Shown piece after piece: positions 31,063-40,593 of a stretch of 64,000 nucleotides of DNA. The DNA is taken from positions 2,712,501 through 2,776,500 of the forward strand of contig NZ_CP131914.1 of assembly GCF_040529045.1 (NCBI RefSeq), given 5' to 3'. Position 1 is the stretch's first letter, and the number at the start of each line of letters is the position of its first letter. The stretch comes from Xanthomonas indica (GTDB taxonomy: Bacteria > Pseudomonadota > Gammaproteobacteria > Xanthomonadales > Xanthomonadaceae). The notes under the pieces were generated by a model that was not told the origin of the DNA, ran no database searches, and saw only the letters and a list, made by a program, of their open reading frames with translations. The position numbers and the translations under genes are program-made.

Positions 31063-32142
31063 TCACCGGCCGCCACGCGACGCACCGGCGCACGCCGTCG
31101 GCAGCGCGGCAGCCAGCAAACTCTCGGCGTGCGCCCGCAATGCTTCGCGGCGGCGAAACGCCGCGCGATGCTGGCTGGGGACATCGGCCACGGTCTTGCG
31201 CGCCGGGGTCAGTGGCAACGCGAACCAGCCATCGGCGATGGGCGTACCACCCTGCTCGATCCAGAACGCGTCGTAGTCGGCCAGGAACACGTCGCGCTTG
31301 CGCTGCAGCGGATGCGCGCCATTGCAGACGGCACGGATCGCGTGCGCGCCGAGGCGCTCGGCGAAGGTGCAGGCCAGGGACAGCATCAGTTGCTTGGGCC
31401 GCAGCCCGTGCATCTGCTTGGTCAGCGCGCGCACCACGTCGCGGGCGTCGGCACCCTTGGGGCCCTGCAGGCAACCGATCAGTACCGTCGGATGGGCATC
31501 GTCGCCGGTCACGGTCAGCACCAGGCGATACAGCTCGCGTCCCGCCGCGTCGCTGAGCTGCAACCAGAGCTCCCCCTCGCAGCTCATCGGCGCCGGTGGC
31601 AGCAGCGACAGCGTCAGCGCGCTGCCGTCGTGCAGCGGCAGCGTCCCCAGGTCCGCCTGGCCTTGCCGGTAGATCGCGTCGAACAGGGCGTGCGGCAGGC
31701 GATCGAGCAGGAGCCGGTAGTGCTGCTGCAGATGGCGCAGGCGCGTCGAACGGTTCCAGCGGGCATTGACGAAGCGGTGCAGGTGGCGCTCGAGCAGGCG
31801 CGGATCGCGCGCCGCATAGCCGTGCATGCGCGGCTCGCGCTGCAGTTCCTCCAGAAAGCGGCCGTGGGCGATCGGCACGGACAGCGCGCGCACCAGGTAC
31901 TTGCCCGCTTTCATCACGCGCTGCCAGCGATCGCCGTGCCAGTCCGTGCGCCCCTTGAGCGAGGCCAGGAACAGTGCCGGCCACTGCGTGGGCGCGGTGG
32001 AGCCGGCGGCCCGGGACGGCGCCGGCAGCGGCCGCCGTGGCCGGGCGATGTGCGTCGGCGCTGCCTCGAAGCTCGCGGCGCTTGCGGAAACGTCCACGAT
32101 ATCAGTGGGTTGCAGGAGGAATTCGGTGGTTGCGTCGGTCAC
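31063..32142 (-). CDS. DUF535 (VirK/YbjX-like) protein
   Basis: 359 residues, GTG start. The DUF535 core starts about residue 75: a segment like LHRFVNARWNRSTRLRHLQQHY, then GELWLQLSDAAGRELYRLVLTV, VLIGCLQGPKG, LRPKQLMLSLACTFAERLG and the C-terminal DVFLADYDAFWIEQGG. Members include Shigella VirK and E. coli YbjX; their biochemical role is unclear, with proposed links to envelope stress and virulence. It lies 48 nt upstream of the fecI-like gene on the same strand and may share its transcript. The first about 55 residues are low-complexity. Confidence 0.85.
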   Translation of the reverse strand: MTDATTEFLLQPTDIVDVSASAASFEAAPTHIARPRRPLPAPSRAAGSTAPTQWPALFLASLKGRTDWHGDRWQRVMKAGKYLVRALSVPIAHGRFLEELQREPRMHGYAARDPRLLERHLHRFVNARWNRSTRLRHLQQHYRLLLDRLPHALFDAIYRQGQADLGTLPLHDGSALTLSLLPPAPMSCEGELWLQLSDAAGRELYRLVLTVTGDDAHPTVLIGCLQGPKGADARDVVRALTKQMHGLRPKQLMLSLACTFAERLGAHAIRAVCNGAHPLQRKRDVFLADYDAFWIEQGGTPIADGWFALPLTPARKTVADVPSQHRAAFRRREALRAHAESLLAAALPTACAGASRGGR

Positions 32143-32680
32143 TTTCGGCTCGCAGAGGGGCGGTACTCTCTGGCAAGACGTTTCAGCGGGCGAAAATTGA
32201 AATGCGCGCGTGCAGTTCCAGCGCGGGGCGCGCGACGATGCCCCTGTCGGGTGGCGTGTTGTCGAACTGGAGGCTGCCGCGCCGGGGGCGAAGGCGCCTC
32301 GGCTGCTGCTTTTGCCGCGACCGACAGGGAGGGCTTCAGGGCGCCTCCAACTAACTAGGAGACGAAAAATCTCTTGTAGGAGCGGCTTCAGCCGCGACCG
32401 GCCTTGCCGGTAACGCCCCGGTCGCGGCTGAAAGACGCTCCCACAGGACCAGCGGCATCCGGCTCACGTGTGGCGAAAGCAGGGGATGCGCGAGATGCCC
32501 TGCAGCCGCGATGGGCGCTATCGAGAACGCACGTTGCGGCTGAAGCTGCTCCTACATCCGTCCTGCGCGAGCCGATGCGCGCCGTCGTGCGCTCGTGCAG
32601 TCAGGCAGAGCGTGCGACCCGAACTGGAACGCAGGCGCCACGCCTGGCCCGAGCGTGACTGGCGTCGCGCACAGCGCCGC
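32143..32680. other. Gene-free interval with REP-like elements
   Basis: 538 nt between the DUF535 gene start and the smr gene end. I see no plausible coding frame. It holds a REP-like inverted pair at 32374-32446 (arms GTAGGAGCGGCTTCAGCCGC and its imperfect complement) and a half element at 32533-32555. Confidence 0.6.
32374..32446. repeat. REP-like palindrome (imperfect copy)
   Basis: Same family as 16743-16814. The left arm TTGTAGGAGCGGCTTCAGCC faces a right arm with one inserted A (GCGGCTGAAAGACGCTCCCAC). A lone right-arm copy (TGCGGCTGAAGCTGCTCCTAC) follows at 32533-32555. Confidence 0.8.
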
Positions 32681-33214
32681 TCAGCGGCGTGCCAGCAGCA
32701 CCAGCATCGCGCCGGTGCCGCCTTGCGCGGTGGGCGCCGAATGGAAGGCCAGCACGTCGTTGCGCTGGCGCAGCAGGCGGTCCACCAGGTTCTTCAGCAG
32801 GGGCACGCCGCCGGATTGCAGGCCCTTGCCGTGCACGATCCGCACGCAGCCGAACTCGTGCGCGTGCGCCTCGGCCAGGAACTGCCGTAGCAGTGCCTCG
32901 GCCTGCGCGGCGGTGGCGCCGTGCAGATCCAGTTCGTCCTGGGCCGAGAACTGGCCCTTGCGCAGGCGCTGGAACACCCGCGCCGGCAGATGCTCGCGGC
33001 GGTAGCTGGCCACATCGCCGGCTTCCAGTGGCGCGCTCTGTCGCAGCAATTGCTGGAACTCGCCCTGCGCCTCGGCCTCGTCGCGTTCGGCCATGCGTGC
33101 GCGCGGCTTGGGGCGTGGCTTGGCATTGGCCGGCGGCGTCGCATTGAGCGGGGCCACCTTGCCGATGGCCGCGCGGAACAGCGCGGCGGGATCTTCGTCG
33201 TCGGAATGCGCCAT
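32681..33214 (-). CDS. Smr-domain protein
   Basis: 177 residues. The N-terminal half is hydrophilic ([19 protein letters not shown], basic Pro/Lys/Arg stretch). The C-terminal about 85 residues form a small MutS-related (Smr) domain with [19 protein letters not shown], the nuclease-like motif [19 protein letters not shown] and the terminal [11 protein letters not shown]. Smr domains (YdaL/SmrB type) are RNA or DNA endonucleases; SmrB cleaves mRNA at collided ribosomes. ATG at 33214 chosen over the GTG six bases earlier. Divergent from surE. Confidence 0.88.
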   Translation of the reverse strand: MAHSDDEDPAALFRAAIGKVAPLNATPPANAKPRPKPRARMAERDEAEAQGEFQQLLRQSAPLEAGDVASYRREHLPARVFQRLRKGQFSAQDELDLHGATAAQAEALLRQFLAEAHAHEFGCVRIVHGKGLQSGGVPLLKNLVDRLLRQRNDVLAFHSAPTAQGGTGAMLVLLARR

Positions 33215-33433
33215 GCGCACAGCTTAGAGCGTGCTGCACGGTTTGAGGTGAGTACGGTAGCGCCGACAGTGCCTGCGCCACGGGGGCGGCGTTCTCGGCG
33301 CTCAACGCGCAGGAGGTCGTGCCGTATTGCCTGTGCGGCGTCCCGCGCGAAGGCGGCCGTCGCGATGGTCGGCGCGCTGTCAGCGACCTGGCCGGACGCA
33401 TCCGGTATCATGCACCGGTTTTCGAGGAGCACC

Positions 33434-34213
33434 ATGCGCGTATTAGTGAGCAACGACGACGGCGTCGACGCCCCCGGCATTCGCATGCTGGCCGAGCAGT
33501 TGCGCGGCGCCGGCCACGAAGTGACGGTGGTCGCACCCGACCGCGACCGGTCCGGCGCCAGCAATTCGCTGACCCTGGATCTGCCGATCCGGCTCAAGCG
33601 CATCGACCATTACACCTGCAGCGTCGCCGGCACGCCGACCGACTGCGTGCATCTGGCGCTCACCGGCATGCTGGAGTTCGACCCGGACATCGTGGTCTCC
33701 GGCATCAACAATTCCGCCAACCTCGGCGATGACGTGATCTATTCCGGCACCGTCTCGGCGGCGATGGAAGGCCGCTTCCTGGGCCTGCCTGCAGTGGCGG
33801 TGTCGTTGGTCACCCACAACCACGAACCCAAGCATTTCCAGACCGCCGCGCGCGCGGCGGTGGAGATCGTGGCGCGGCTCAAGGCCGATCCACTGCCGGC
33901 CGACACCATCCTCAACGTCAATGTGCCCGACCTGCCGTGGCAGGAGATCAAGGGCTTCGAGGTCACCCGGCTCGGCAACCGCCACCGCTCCGAACCCTGC
34001 CTGCCGCAGACCGACCCGCGCGGCGGCACCGTGTACTGGATCGGCCCGGCCGGACGCGAGCAGGACGCCGGCCCCGGCACCGACTTCCACGCGGTGCGTA
34101 CCGGCTTCATCTCGATCACCCCGATCCAGGTCGACCTGACCCGCTATCAGGCGCTGGAAAAGGTCGCCAGCTGGGTCGGCGGCCTGACCGCCGCGCTGGA
34201 CCGCCCGGCATGA
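33434..34213 (+). CDS. surE: 5'/3'-nucleotidase SurE
   Basis: 259 residues. The metal site starts at residue 8 ([12 protein letters not shown]), with [14 protein letters not shown] and [26 protein letters not shown] as the other conserved loops. It dephosphorylates nucleoside monophosphates and exopolyphosphate. ATG preceded by GAGGAG. The stop overlaps the pcm start (ATGA), a very common surE-pcm arrangement. Confidence 0.96.
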   Translation: MRVLVSNDDGVDAPGIRMLAEQLRGAGHEVTVVAPDRDRSGASNSLTLDLPIRLKRIDHYTCSVAGTPTDCVHLALTGMLEFDPDIVVSGINNSANLGDDVIYSGTVSAAMEGRFLGLPAVAVSLVTHNHEPKHFQTAARAAVEIVARLKADPLPADTILNVNVPDLPWQEIKGFEVTRLGNRHRSEPCLPQTDPRGGTVYWIGPAGREQDAGPGTDFHAVRTGFISITPIQVDLTRYQALEKVASWVGGLTAALDRPA

Positions 34214-34887
34214 CCCCGCGGTTGCGCCTGCAGCCGGAAGCGATCGGCATCGGCATGACCTCGCAACGCGTGCGCGACCGCCTGGTCGAGCGCCTGCGCG
34301 AAGCCGGCATCCGTGACGAGAGCGTGCTCAACGCGGTGCGCACCGTGCCGCGGCATCTGTTCATCGACGAGGCGCTGGCCTCGCGCGCCTACGAGGACAC
34401 CGCGCTGCCGATCGGCCACGGCCAGACCATCTCGCAGCCGTGGGTGGTGGCGCGCATGACCGAGACGGTGCTGGAGGCGGCGCCGAAGAAGGTGCTGGAA
34501 GTCGGCACCGGCTCCGGTTACCAGGCGGCGATCCTGGCCGCGCTGGGCCTGGAGGTGCACACCGTCGAGCGCATCGGCGACCTGCTGCGGCAGGCGCGCA
34601 AGCGTTTCCGCCAGCTCGGCATGAACGTGCGCAGCAAGCACGACGACGGCCGTATCGGCTGGCCCGAGCACGGCCCCTTCGATGCGATCGTGGTCACCGC
34701 CGCGGCGCCGGCGCTGGTCGATGCCCTGATCGAGCAACTGGCGCCGGGCGGCTGTTTGGTGGCGCCGGTCGGCGGGCCGTCCGCGCAATCGCTGATCCGC
34801 CTGCGCCGCGCTGCCGACGGCCAGATTGAACAAGACGTCCTGGCGCCGGTGACCTTCGTCCCGTTGCTGTCGGGCATGCTGGATTGA
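34210..34887 (+). CDS. pcm: Protein-L-isoaspartate O-methyltransferase
   Basis: 225 residues. SAM-dependent repair of isoaspartyl residues in aged proteins. Motifs: [13 protein letters not shown], the conserved substrate region [35 protein letters not shown]-binding [15 protein letters not shown], and [12 protein letters not shown]. Coupled to surE by a four-base overlap. Confidence 0.96.
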   Translation: MTPRLRLQPEAIGIGMTSQRVRDRLVERLREAGIRDESVLNAVRTVPRHLFIDEALASRAYEDTALPIGHGQTISQPWVVARMTETVLEAAPKKVLEVGTGSGYQAAILAALGLEVHTVERIGDLLRQARKRFRQLGMNVRSKHDDGRIGWPEHGPFDAIVVTAAAPALVDALIEQLAPGGCLVAPVGGPSAQSLIRLRRAADGQIEQDVLAPVTFVPLLSGMLD

Positions 34888-34906
34888 CCTCCCGGAGCCG
34901 CACTGG

Positions 34907-35521
34907 ATGAAGATTTTTGGGCCGTTGTACGAACGTGCCATCAGCTGGTCGCGGCATCGCCGCGCGCCGGCGCTGCTGACCGGTCTCAGTTTCGCCGAGG
35001 CCATCGTGTTCCCGGTGCCGCCGGAGGTGATGCTGGCGCCGATGTCGCTGGCGCAGCCGCGGCGCGCGCTGTGGTTCGCCACGCTGAGCCTGCTCGGCTC
35101 GTTGGCCGGTGCGGTGATCGGCTATCTGCTCGGACACTTCGCCTTCGCCGCGGTGCAGCCGCTGATCGAATGGCTGGGCTGGACGCAGAAGATCGACGCG
35201 CAGGTGAGCCACCTGCGCGAGGTCATCGCCGAGTCGCCGTGGCGCGCGTTCTGGCTGCTGGTGCTGGCCGGCTTCACGCCGATCCCGCTGAAGATATTCA
35301 CCTGGGCCTCAGGCATCGTTGGAGTGCCGCTGCTACCGTTCCTGGCGAGCATGCTGGTGGGGCGCGGCAAGCGCGTGTACCTGGTGGCCGGCGCGATCCG
35401 CCTCGGCGGACCGCGCGCGGAAGCCGCGTTGCGCCGCTGGATCGAGCCGCTCGGCTGGGTCGCCTCGGCGATCCTGGCGCTGCTGGTGGTGTGGGTCATA
35501 TGGAGAGCCAAGTTCGGATGA
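34907..35521 (+). CDS. YqaA/DedA-superfamily inner-membrane protein
   Basis: 204 residues with 4-5 membrane segments (about 20-50, 55-85, 110-140, 150-170 and 180-200). It matches the YqaA branch of the SNARE-associated/VTT family: SFAEAIVFPVPPEVMLAPM, FTPIPLKIFTWASG. DedA-family proteins are linked to lipid (undecaprenyl-phosphate) flipping, but the YqaA branch is uncharacterised. Its TGA overlaps the ATG of the nlpD-like gene. Confidence 0.9.
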   Translation: MKIFGPLYERAISWSRHRRAPALLTGLSFAEAIVFPVPPEVMLAPMSLAQPRRALWFATLSLLGSLAGAVIGYLLGHFAFAAVQPLIEWLGWTQKIDAQVSHLREVIAESPWRAFWLLVLAGFTPIPLKIFTWASGIVGVPLLPFLASMLVGRGKRVYLVAGAIRLGGPRAEAALRRWIEPLGWVASAILALLVVWVIWRAKFG

Positions 35522-36318
35522 GCGTCGATCGGGTGATGCGGAACGGCCTGCGTTGCGGCCTGGGTGTGCTGGTGGCGGTGGCGCTCGGCGCCTGCAGCAG
35601 CGCCACGGTGGTCCGCACCCCCGGCGGTGCGCCCGTACGCGGCAGCACCGCCGCCTCGGCGCCGCGGGTATCCGTGCCCAAGCCCGGCGTCAGCGCCACC
35701 GTGCGCCGCGGCGACACGCTGTATGCGATCGCCCGTGCCAACAACATCACCCCGCAGGACCTGGCGGGCTGGAACGGCCTGCAGCCGCCGTACACGATCT
35801 ATCCGGGGCAATCGCTGCGGCTGTATCCGCCCGGCGGCGCGGGTGCCGCGCGACCCGGCAGCGGCACCGCGGTGGTGCCGCCGGCCGCCGGCACGGCAGC
35901 GGCGGCGCGGCCGCCCGTCGCCGCGCCGCCCACACCGGTCAGCAGCGGGTTCTCCTGGCGCTGGCCGGCCGATGGCGTGGTGGTCAGCCGCTTCGTCAGC
36001 GGCGAAACCACCAAGCAGGGCGTGGACATCGCCGGCAGCAACGGTGAAGCGGTGCGGGCTGCCGCCGATGGCGTGGTGGTGTATTCCGGCGCCGGCCTCG
36101 TGGGCTATGGCGAACTGATCATCGTCAAGCACAACGAACAGTGGCTGTCGGCCTACGGCCACAACCGCAAGCGCCTGGTCAACGAAGGCCAGAACGTCAA
36201 GGCCGGCCAGCAGATCGCCGAGATGGGCCACAGCGGCGCGGCGCGCGACATGCTGCACTTCGAGATCCGCTACAACGGCAAGCCGGTCGACCCACTGCTG
36301 TATCTTCCGCCGAAGTAA
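35518..36318 (+). CDS. nlpD: NlpD-like lipoprotein: LysM plus LytM/M23 domain
   Basis: 266 residues. Lipoprotein signal with ALGAC (Cys about 25), a LysM domain (about 61-104; ATVRRGDTLYAIARANNITPQDL), a Pro/Ala linker, and a C-terminal LytM domain (about 145-265; WPADGVVVSRF, YGELIIVKHNEQWLSAYGHN, LHFEIRYNGKPVDPLLYL). The first zinc ligand of active M23 enzymes (HxxxD) is Lys here (KQGVDI), and the HxH motif is reduced to LHF, so it should be non-catalytic. As with E. coli NlpD, an amidase-activating role at the septum is inferred. Its last 16 codons form the start of a 151-bp tandem array. Confidence 0.93.
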   Translation: MSVDRVMRNGLRCGLGVLVAVALGACSSATVVRTPGGAPVRGSTAASAPRVSVPKPGVSATVRRGDTLYAIARANNITPQDLAGWNGLQPPYTIYPGQSLRLYPPGGAGAARPGSGTAVVPPAAGTAAAARPPVAAPPTPVSSGFSWRWPADGVVVSRFVSGETTKQGVDIAGSNGEAVRAAADGVVVYSGAGLVGYGELIIVKHNEQWLSAYGHNRKRLVNEGQNVKAGQQIAEMGHSGAARDMLHFEIRYNGKPVDPLLYLPPK

Positions 36319-36771
36319 CCGGTCGCATCCTCAAGCGGGCGGATCCCCGGCCCGGCGCAGCGCGCCGGGCGTTCGCCAACGGCGCGGCCCAGTGGGCCGC
36401 AAGCGCCGCCGGCTTACCCGCTACAACGGCAAGCCGGTCGACCCGCTGCTGTATCTTCCGCCGAAGTAACCGGTCGCATCCTCAAGCGGGCGGATCCCCG
36501 GCCCGGCGCAGCGCGCCGGGCGTTCGCCAACGGCGCGGCCCAGTGGGCCGCAAGCGCCGCCGGCTCACCCGCTACAACGGCAAGCCGGTCGACCCGCTGC
36601 TGTATCTGCCGCCGAAGTAACCGGTCGCATCCTTAAGCGGGCGGATCCCCGGCCCGGCGCAGCGCGCCGGGCGTTCGCCAACGGCGCGGCCCAGTGGGCC
36701 GCAAGCGCCGCCGGCTCACCCGCTACAACGGCAAGCCGGTCGACCCGCTGCTGTATCTGCCGCCGAAGTAA
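36268..36771 (+). repeat. 151-bp tandem array built from the nlpD 3' end
   Basis: Three full units (36268-36418, 36419-36569, 36570-36720) and a 51-bp partial unit (36721-36771). Each begins with the last 17 codons of nlpD including the stop (CGCTACAACGGCAAGCCGG...) and continues with a 100-bp spacer holding two hairpins: GCCCGGCGC-AGC-GCGCCGGGC and GCGGCCC-AGT-GGGCCGC. Units differ at only a few bases, so expansion looks recent. 151 is not a multiple of 3, and every copy carries the stop, so the copies do not extend nlpD. Confidence 0.97.
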
Positions 36772-36837
36772 TGCCGGCGCGACCAATGGGTTGCCGCCCT
36801 GGCGCAGCGTGTAGCCGGTCTTCATCTCCGGCTTTCG

Positions 36838-36905
36838 CAGGAGCGGCTTCAGTCGCGACCGGGGTTGTAGCGAATGTCACAGGTCGCGGCTGAAGCCGCT
36901 CCCAC
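36838..36905. repeat. REP-like palindrome between convergent genes
   Basis: The left arm CAGGAGCGGCTTCAGTCGC and right arm GCGGCTGAAGCCGCTCCCAC are imperfect complements. It sits between the nlpD array and the convergent MTH938-like gene. Confidence 0.8.
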
Positions 36906-36956
36906 GGGAGTGAATGTCTGTGGAGGGCGTGGAACGGGTCCGCAGAGACGCCGGGC

Positions 36957-37331
36957 TCAGCCTTCGAGCAGGAACCCGACCGCCACGCGCCGGCCTTCGG
37001 CGGCCAGCACGTTGTAGGTGCGCGCCGCGGCAGCGTTGCTCATCACCTCGATGCCGATGCCGCGGGTCAGGAACAGCGCCATCACCGCCGCAGCGGGAAA
37101 CACCTGGCGTTCGCCGGTGCCGAGGATCACCAGGGCAGGGTTGAGCGCGAGCAGCGGCTGCAGATGCTGCGGCTGCAGGTCGCCGGCCAGCGGCGCCTGC
37201 CAGTCCTCGACCAGGGTGTCCGGGGCGAGGATGAAGCTGCGGGTCAGCAGCCGGTCGTTCACCTTGGCCTGGCGGCCGTCGGCCATGCGCAGGGCGTAGG
37301 CGTAGTCGGGCAGGTCCTGGGTCAGTTGCAT
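36957..37331 (-). CDS. MTH938/NDUFAF3 (DUF498)-family protein
   Basis: 124 residues, covering the whole domain: YAYALRMADGRQAKVNDRLLTRSFILAP, PLLALNPALVILGTGERQVFP, GIGIEVMSNAAAARTYNVLAAEGRRV. The human homologue NDUFAF3 is a complex I assembly factor; the bacterial role is not defined. Its start lies 19 nt after the yhbY stop on the same strand, so the two are probably co-transcribed. Confidence 0.9.
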   Translation of the reverse strand: MQLTQDLPDYAYALRMADGRQAKVNDRLLTRSFILAPDTLVEDWQAPLAGDLQPQHLQPLLALNPALVILGTGERQVFPAAAVMALFLTRGIGIEVMSNAAAARTYNVLAAEGRRVAVGFLLEG

Positions 37332-37350
37332 GGGGTCACCGAGGGCGCGC

Positions 37351-37656
37351 TCAGGCGCGCGGCAGCACGATCTGCCGGTCTTCCTTGGCCGGGCGATACA
37401 GGATCGCGGTATGGCCGATGCGCTGCACCAGCGCGCTGTGCGACTGCTCCACCAGGCTGCCGATGGCGGCGTCGCGGGCCTCGCGGTCGTCGCCGCCGAC
37501 CTTCACCTTGACCAGTTCGTGGCGCTCCAGCACCTCGTCCAGTTCGGCCAGGAAGGCCGGGGTGACGCCCTTGCTGCCGATCTGCAACAGGGGTTTGAGG
37601 TCGTGGGCCAGGCCGCGCAGGAAGCGGTTCTGGGCCGAGGTCAGGCTGATCGACAT
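37351..37656 (-). CDS. yhbY: YhbY/CRM-domain RNA-binding protein
   Basis: 101 residues, a single CRM domain: LTSAQNRFLRGLAHDLKP, the GxxG-type loop IGSKGVTPAFLAELDEVL, HELVKVKV, and VQRIGHTAILYRP. YhbY associates with pre-50S ribosomes. Divergent from rlmE, the same head-to-head arrangement found in many gammaproteobacteria. Confidence 0.93.
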   Translation of the reverse strand: MSISLTSAQNRFLRGLAHDLKPLLQIGSKGVTPAFLAELDEVLERHELVKVKVGGDDREARDAAIGSLVEQSHSALVQRIGHTAILYRPAKEDRQIVLPRA

Positions 37657-37722
37657 GCAGGTGGGAGCAGGGTTGGCAAGGGCGATCAGGGTATCATGGC
37701 CGCCCCTCCCGACCGTGCGTCC

Positions 37723-38355
37723 ATGGCCACCCGCAGCAAAAGCAGCCAACGCTGGCTCCGCGAACATTTCGCCGATCCCTTCGTGAAGAAGGCCCAGGCC
37801 GAAGGCATGCGCTCGCGCGCGGCCTACAAGCTGGAAGAGTTGCTGCAGCGCGACAGGCTGCTGAAGCCGGACATGGTGGTGGTCGATCTCGGCGCCGCCC
37901 CGGGCGGCTGGTCGCAGCAGGTGCGCAAGTCGATGGGCGACCGCGGCCGGGTCCTGGCCCTGGACATCCTGGAGATGCCGCCGTTGGCCGGCGTGGAGTT
38001 CCTTCACGGTGACTTCAGGGAGGACGCGGTGCTATCACAATTCGAGGCCATGCTGGGCGATACCCTGGTGGACCTTGTGCTGTCGGATATGGCCCCCAAT
38101 AAGAGCGGAATGGATGCGGTCGACCAGCCGCGGATGATGCATCTGGCGGAATTGGCGATGGCATTCGCCGACAGCCACCTGAAGCCGAATGGCGCGTTCC
38201 TGATCAAGCTGTTCCAGGGCGTGGGGTTCGACGACTACATCCGCGACATGCGCCGCCGCTATGAAAAGGTGACCATCCGCAAGCCGGCCGCGTCGCGCAA
38301 GCGCTCGCCGGAGGTCTACGCCCTCGGACAGGGCAAGCGCGCCCAGATCAAGTAA
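37723..38355 (+). CDS. rlmE: 23S rRNA (uridine(2552)-2'-O)-methyltransferase
   Basis: 210 residues. RlmE/FtsJ methylates U2552 in the A-loop. Motifs: RSRAAYKLEELLQRDRL, SAM-binding VVDLGAAPGGWSQQ, catalytic K-D-K-E elements (Lys in AAYKL, Asp in LSDMAPNKSG, Lys in FLIKLFQG). I chose MATRSKSSQRW (37723) as start; an in-frame ATG at 37696 would add nine residues but overlaps a TATCAT promoter-like hexamer. ftsH follows on the same strand after 65 nt. Confidence 0.95.
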   Translation: MATRSKSSQRWLREHFADPFVKKAQAEGMRSRAAYKLEELLQRDRLLKPDMVVVDLGAAPGGWSQQVRKSMGDRGRVLALDILEMPPLAGVEFLHGDFREDAVLSQFEAMLGDTLVDLVLSDMAPNKSGMDAVDQPRMMHLAELAMAFADSHLKPNGAFLIKLFQGVGFDDYIRDMRRRYEKVTIRKPAASRKRSPEVYALGQGKRAQIK

Positions 38356-38420
38356 GCTGAACGCAAGGCTGAACCCGCAATGCTACGCATCGAGACAGAG
38401 TTGAAGGGACACCGGAGCCA

Positions 38421-40361
38421 ATGAGGATGAACGACTTGACCAAGAATCTGCTGTTGTGGGTAGTCGTCGCCGTCGTGCTGATGGTGGTGTTCCAGAGCTT
38501 CTCGCCGCGTCTCGCCGGCGGCGCGGGCGTCGACAACGTGACCTACTCCCAGTTCCTGAAGGACGTGGATGCCGGGCGGGTGAAGTCGGTCGATTTCACC
38601 GACGCCACCAACCTTTCGGTCAACGCGATCCGCTTTAAGCGCGCCGACGGCAGCGAGGGCTCGGTCTATGGCCCGAGCGACGACAAGCTGATCGACGTGC
38701 TGTACAGCAAGAACGTGGACATCACCCGGCAGAAGCCGGACAACGGCCCGAGCTTCTGGTCGCTGGTGCTGAACTTCCTGCCGGTCATCCTGATCATCGG
38801 CTTCTGGCTGTTCATCATGCGCCAGATGCAGGGCGGTGGCGGCGGCGCCAAGGGCGCGATGTCCTTCGGCAAGTCGCGCGCCAAGCTGCAGGGCGAGGAC
38901 CAGATCAAGATCACCTTCGCCGATGTCGCCGGCTGCGACGAGGCCAAGGAAGAGGTCGGCGAACTGGTCGATTTCCTGCGCGACCCGACCAAGTTCACCA
39001 AGCTCGGCGGCAAGATTCCGCGCGGCGTGCTGATGGTCGGCCCGCCGGGTACCGGCAAGACCTTGTTGGCCAAGGCCATCGCTGGCGAGGCCAAGGTGCC
39101 GTTCTTCAGCATCTCCGGTTCGGATTTCGTGGAAATGTTCGTCGGCGTCGGTGCCAGCCGCGTGCGCGACATGTTCGAGCAGGCCAAGAAGCACGCGCCG
39201 TGCATCATCTTCATCGACGAAATCGATGCGGTGGGCCGTCACCGTGGCGCCGGCCTGGGCGGCGGTCATGACGAGCGCGAACAGACCCTCAACCAGTTGC
39301 TGGTGGAGATGGACGGCTTCGAGGGCGGCGAGGGCGTGATCGTGATCGCCGCGACCAACCGTCCGGACGTGCTGGATCCGGCGCTGCTGCGTCCGGGCCG
39401 TTTCGACCGCCAGGTCGTGGTCGGCCTGCCGGACGTGCGCGGTCGCGAGCAGATCCTCAAGGTGCACATGCGCAAGCTGCCGCTGGCCGACGACATCGAG
39501 CCGATGGTGATCGCCCGCGGTACCCCGGGTTTCTCCGGCGCCGACCTGGCCAACCTGTGCAACGAGGCGGCCCTGTTCGCCGCACGCGAGTCGGTCAAGG
39601 AAGTGCGCATGGATCACTTCGACCGTGCCCGCGACAAGATCCTGATGGGCGCCGAGCGCCGCTCGATGGCGATGAGCGAGGACGAGAAGACGCTGACCGC
39701 CTATCACGAGGCCGGCCACGCCATCGTCGGCCGGCTGGTGCCCGAACACGACCCGGTCTACAAGGTCACGATCATCCCGCGCGGCCGTGCGCTGGGCGTG
39801 ACCATGTACCTGCCCGAGGGCGACAAGTACTCGATGAACCGCGTGGCGATCGAATCGCAGCTGTGCTCGCTGTACGGCGGCCGCGTCGCCGAAGAACTGA
39901 TCTTCGGCACCGACAAGGTCACCACCGGTGCGTCCAACGACATCGAGCGGGCGACCAAGATGGCGCGCAACATGGTCACCAAGTGGGGCCTGTCCGACGA
40001 GTTGGGTCCGATCGCCTACGGCGAGGAGGACGACGAGGTGTTCCTGGGCCGTTCGGTGACCCAGCACAAGAGCGTCTCCGACGACACCGCGCGGCGCATC
40101 GACGAAGTGGTGCGGTCGATCCTTGACAAGGCATATGCCAAGACCACCCAGATCCTCACCGAGAATCTGGACAAGCTGCATACCATGTCGCAGTTGCTGC
40201 TGCAGTACGAGACCATCGACGCGCCGCAGATCGACGCGATCATGGAAGGCCGCGATCCGCCGCCGCCGATGGGCTGGAACCGGTCCGGCAAGGACGGCGG
40301 CAACGACAAGGGCAATTCGCGGCCACTGCCGCCGATCGCCGGGCCTGCCGAGCAGGTGTAA
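38421..40361 (+). CDS. ftsH: ATP-dependent zinc metalloprotease FtsH
   Basis: 646 residues (644 if the second ATG at 38427 is used). Membrane helices at about 9-25 and 110-132 flank the periplasmic domain. AAA+ module: Walker [17 protein letters not shown], Walker [24 protein letters not shown]41 protease: zinc motif HEAGH with a downstream Asp. It degrades membrane proteins and regulators; in E. coli LpxC and sigma-32 are substrates. A GGAG lies just before the start. Confidence 0.97.
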   Translation: MRMNDLTKNLLLWVVVAVVLMVVFQSFSPRLAGGAGVDNVTYSQFLKDVDAGRVKSVDFTDATNLSVNAIRFKRADGSEGSVYGPSDDKLIDVLYSKNVDITRQKPDNGPSFWSLVLNFLPVILIIGFWLFIMRQMQGGGGGAKGAMSFGKSRAKLQGEDQIKITFADVAGCDEAKEEVGELVDFLRDPTKFTKLGGKIPRGVLMVGPPGTGKTLLAKAIAGEAKVPFFSISGSDFVEMFVGVGASRVRDMFEQAKKHAPCIIFIDEIDAVGRHRGAGLGGGHDEREQTLNQLLVEMDGFEGGEGVIVIAATNRPDVLDPALLRPGRFDRQVVVGLPDVRGREQILKVHMRKLPLADDIEPMVIARGTPGFSGADLANLCNEAALFAARESVKEVRMDHFDRARDKILMGAERRSMAMSEDEKTLTAYHEAGHAIVGRLVPEHDPVYKVTIIPRGRALGVTMYLPEGDKYSMNRVAIESQLCSLYGGRVAEELIFGTDKVTTGASNDIERATKMARNMVTKWGLSDELGPIAYGEEDDEVFLGRSVTQHKSVSDDTARRIDEVVRSILDKAYAKTTQILTENLDKLHTMSQLLLQYETIDAPQIDAIMEGRDPPPPMGWNRSGKDGGNDKGNSRPLPPIAGPAEQV

Positions 40362-40384
40362 GCGCGTCGGCCCTTCAGGCGCCG

Positions 40385-40416
40385 AAAAAGCCAGGGAGCG
40401 ATCCCTGGCTTTTTTG
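40385..40416 (+). terminator. Rho-independent terminator after ftsH
   Basis: Stem AAAAAGCCAGGGA / TCCCTGGCTTTTT with a GCGA tetraloop, 23 nt after the ftsH stop. The A- and T-rich ends make it bidirectional. Confidence 0.92.
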
Positions 40417-40593
40417 TCGCTGGCCGCTGCCGATGCCGCCGGCTCGTCGTCCGCTCGAGGGTGCGCGACAATGGCGGCTTGATTCACGACCCGCTGCCAT
40501 GCGCGGCGCGCGCCGCAGCCGCGAACCCACGTGGCGGCCATCGCTGGCGCCGTGCTCGCCGCAGGCGGCGGCCATCCTCCAGGAGATCTGCCG

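Noticed and set aside
36268-36771. The repeat array as a CRISPR
   Set aside because: Units are 151 bp, directly adjacent and nearly identical throughout, with no variable spacers and no cas genes.
37696-37722. The ATG at 37696 as the rlmE start
   Set aside because: It overlaps a TATCAT promoter-like hexamer and adds nine residues not expected for the family; the ATG at 37723 gives the usual N-terminus. The choice is not certain.
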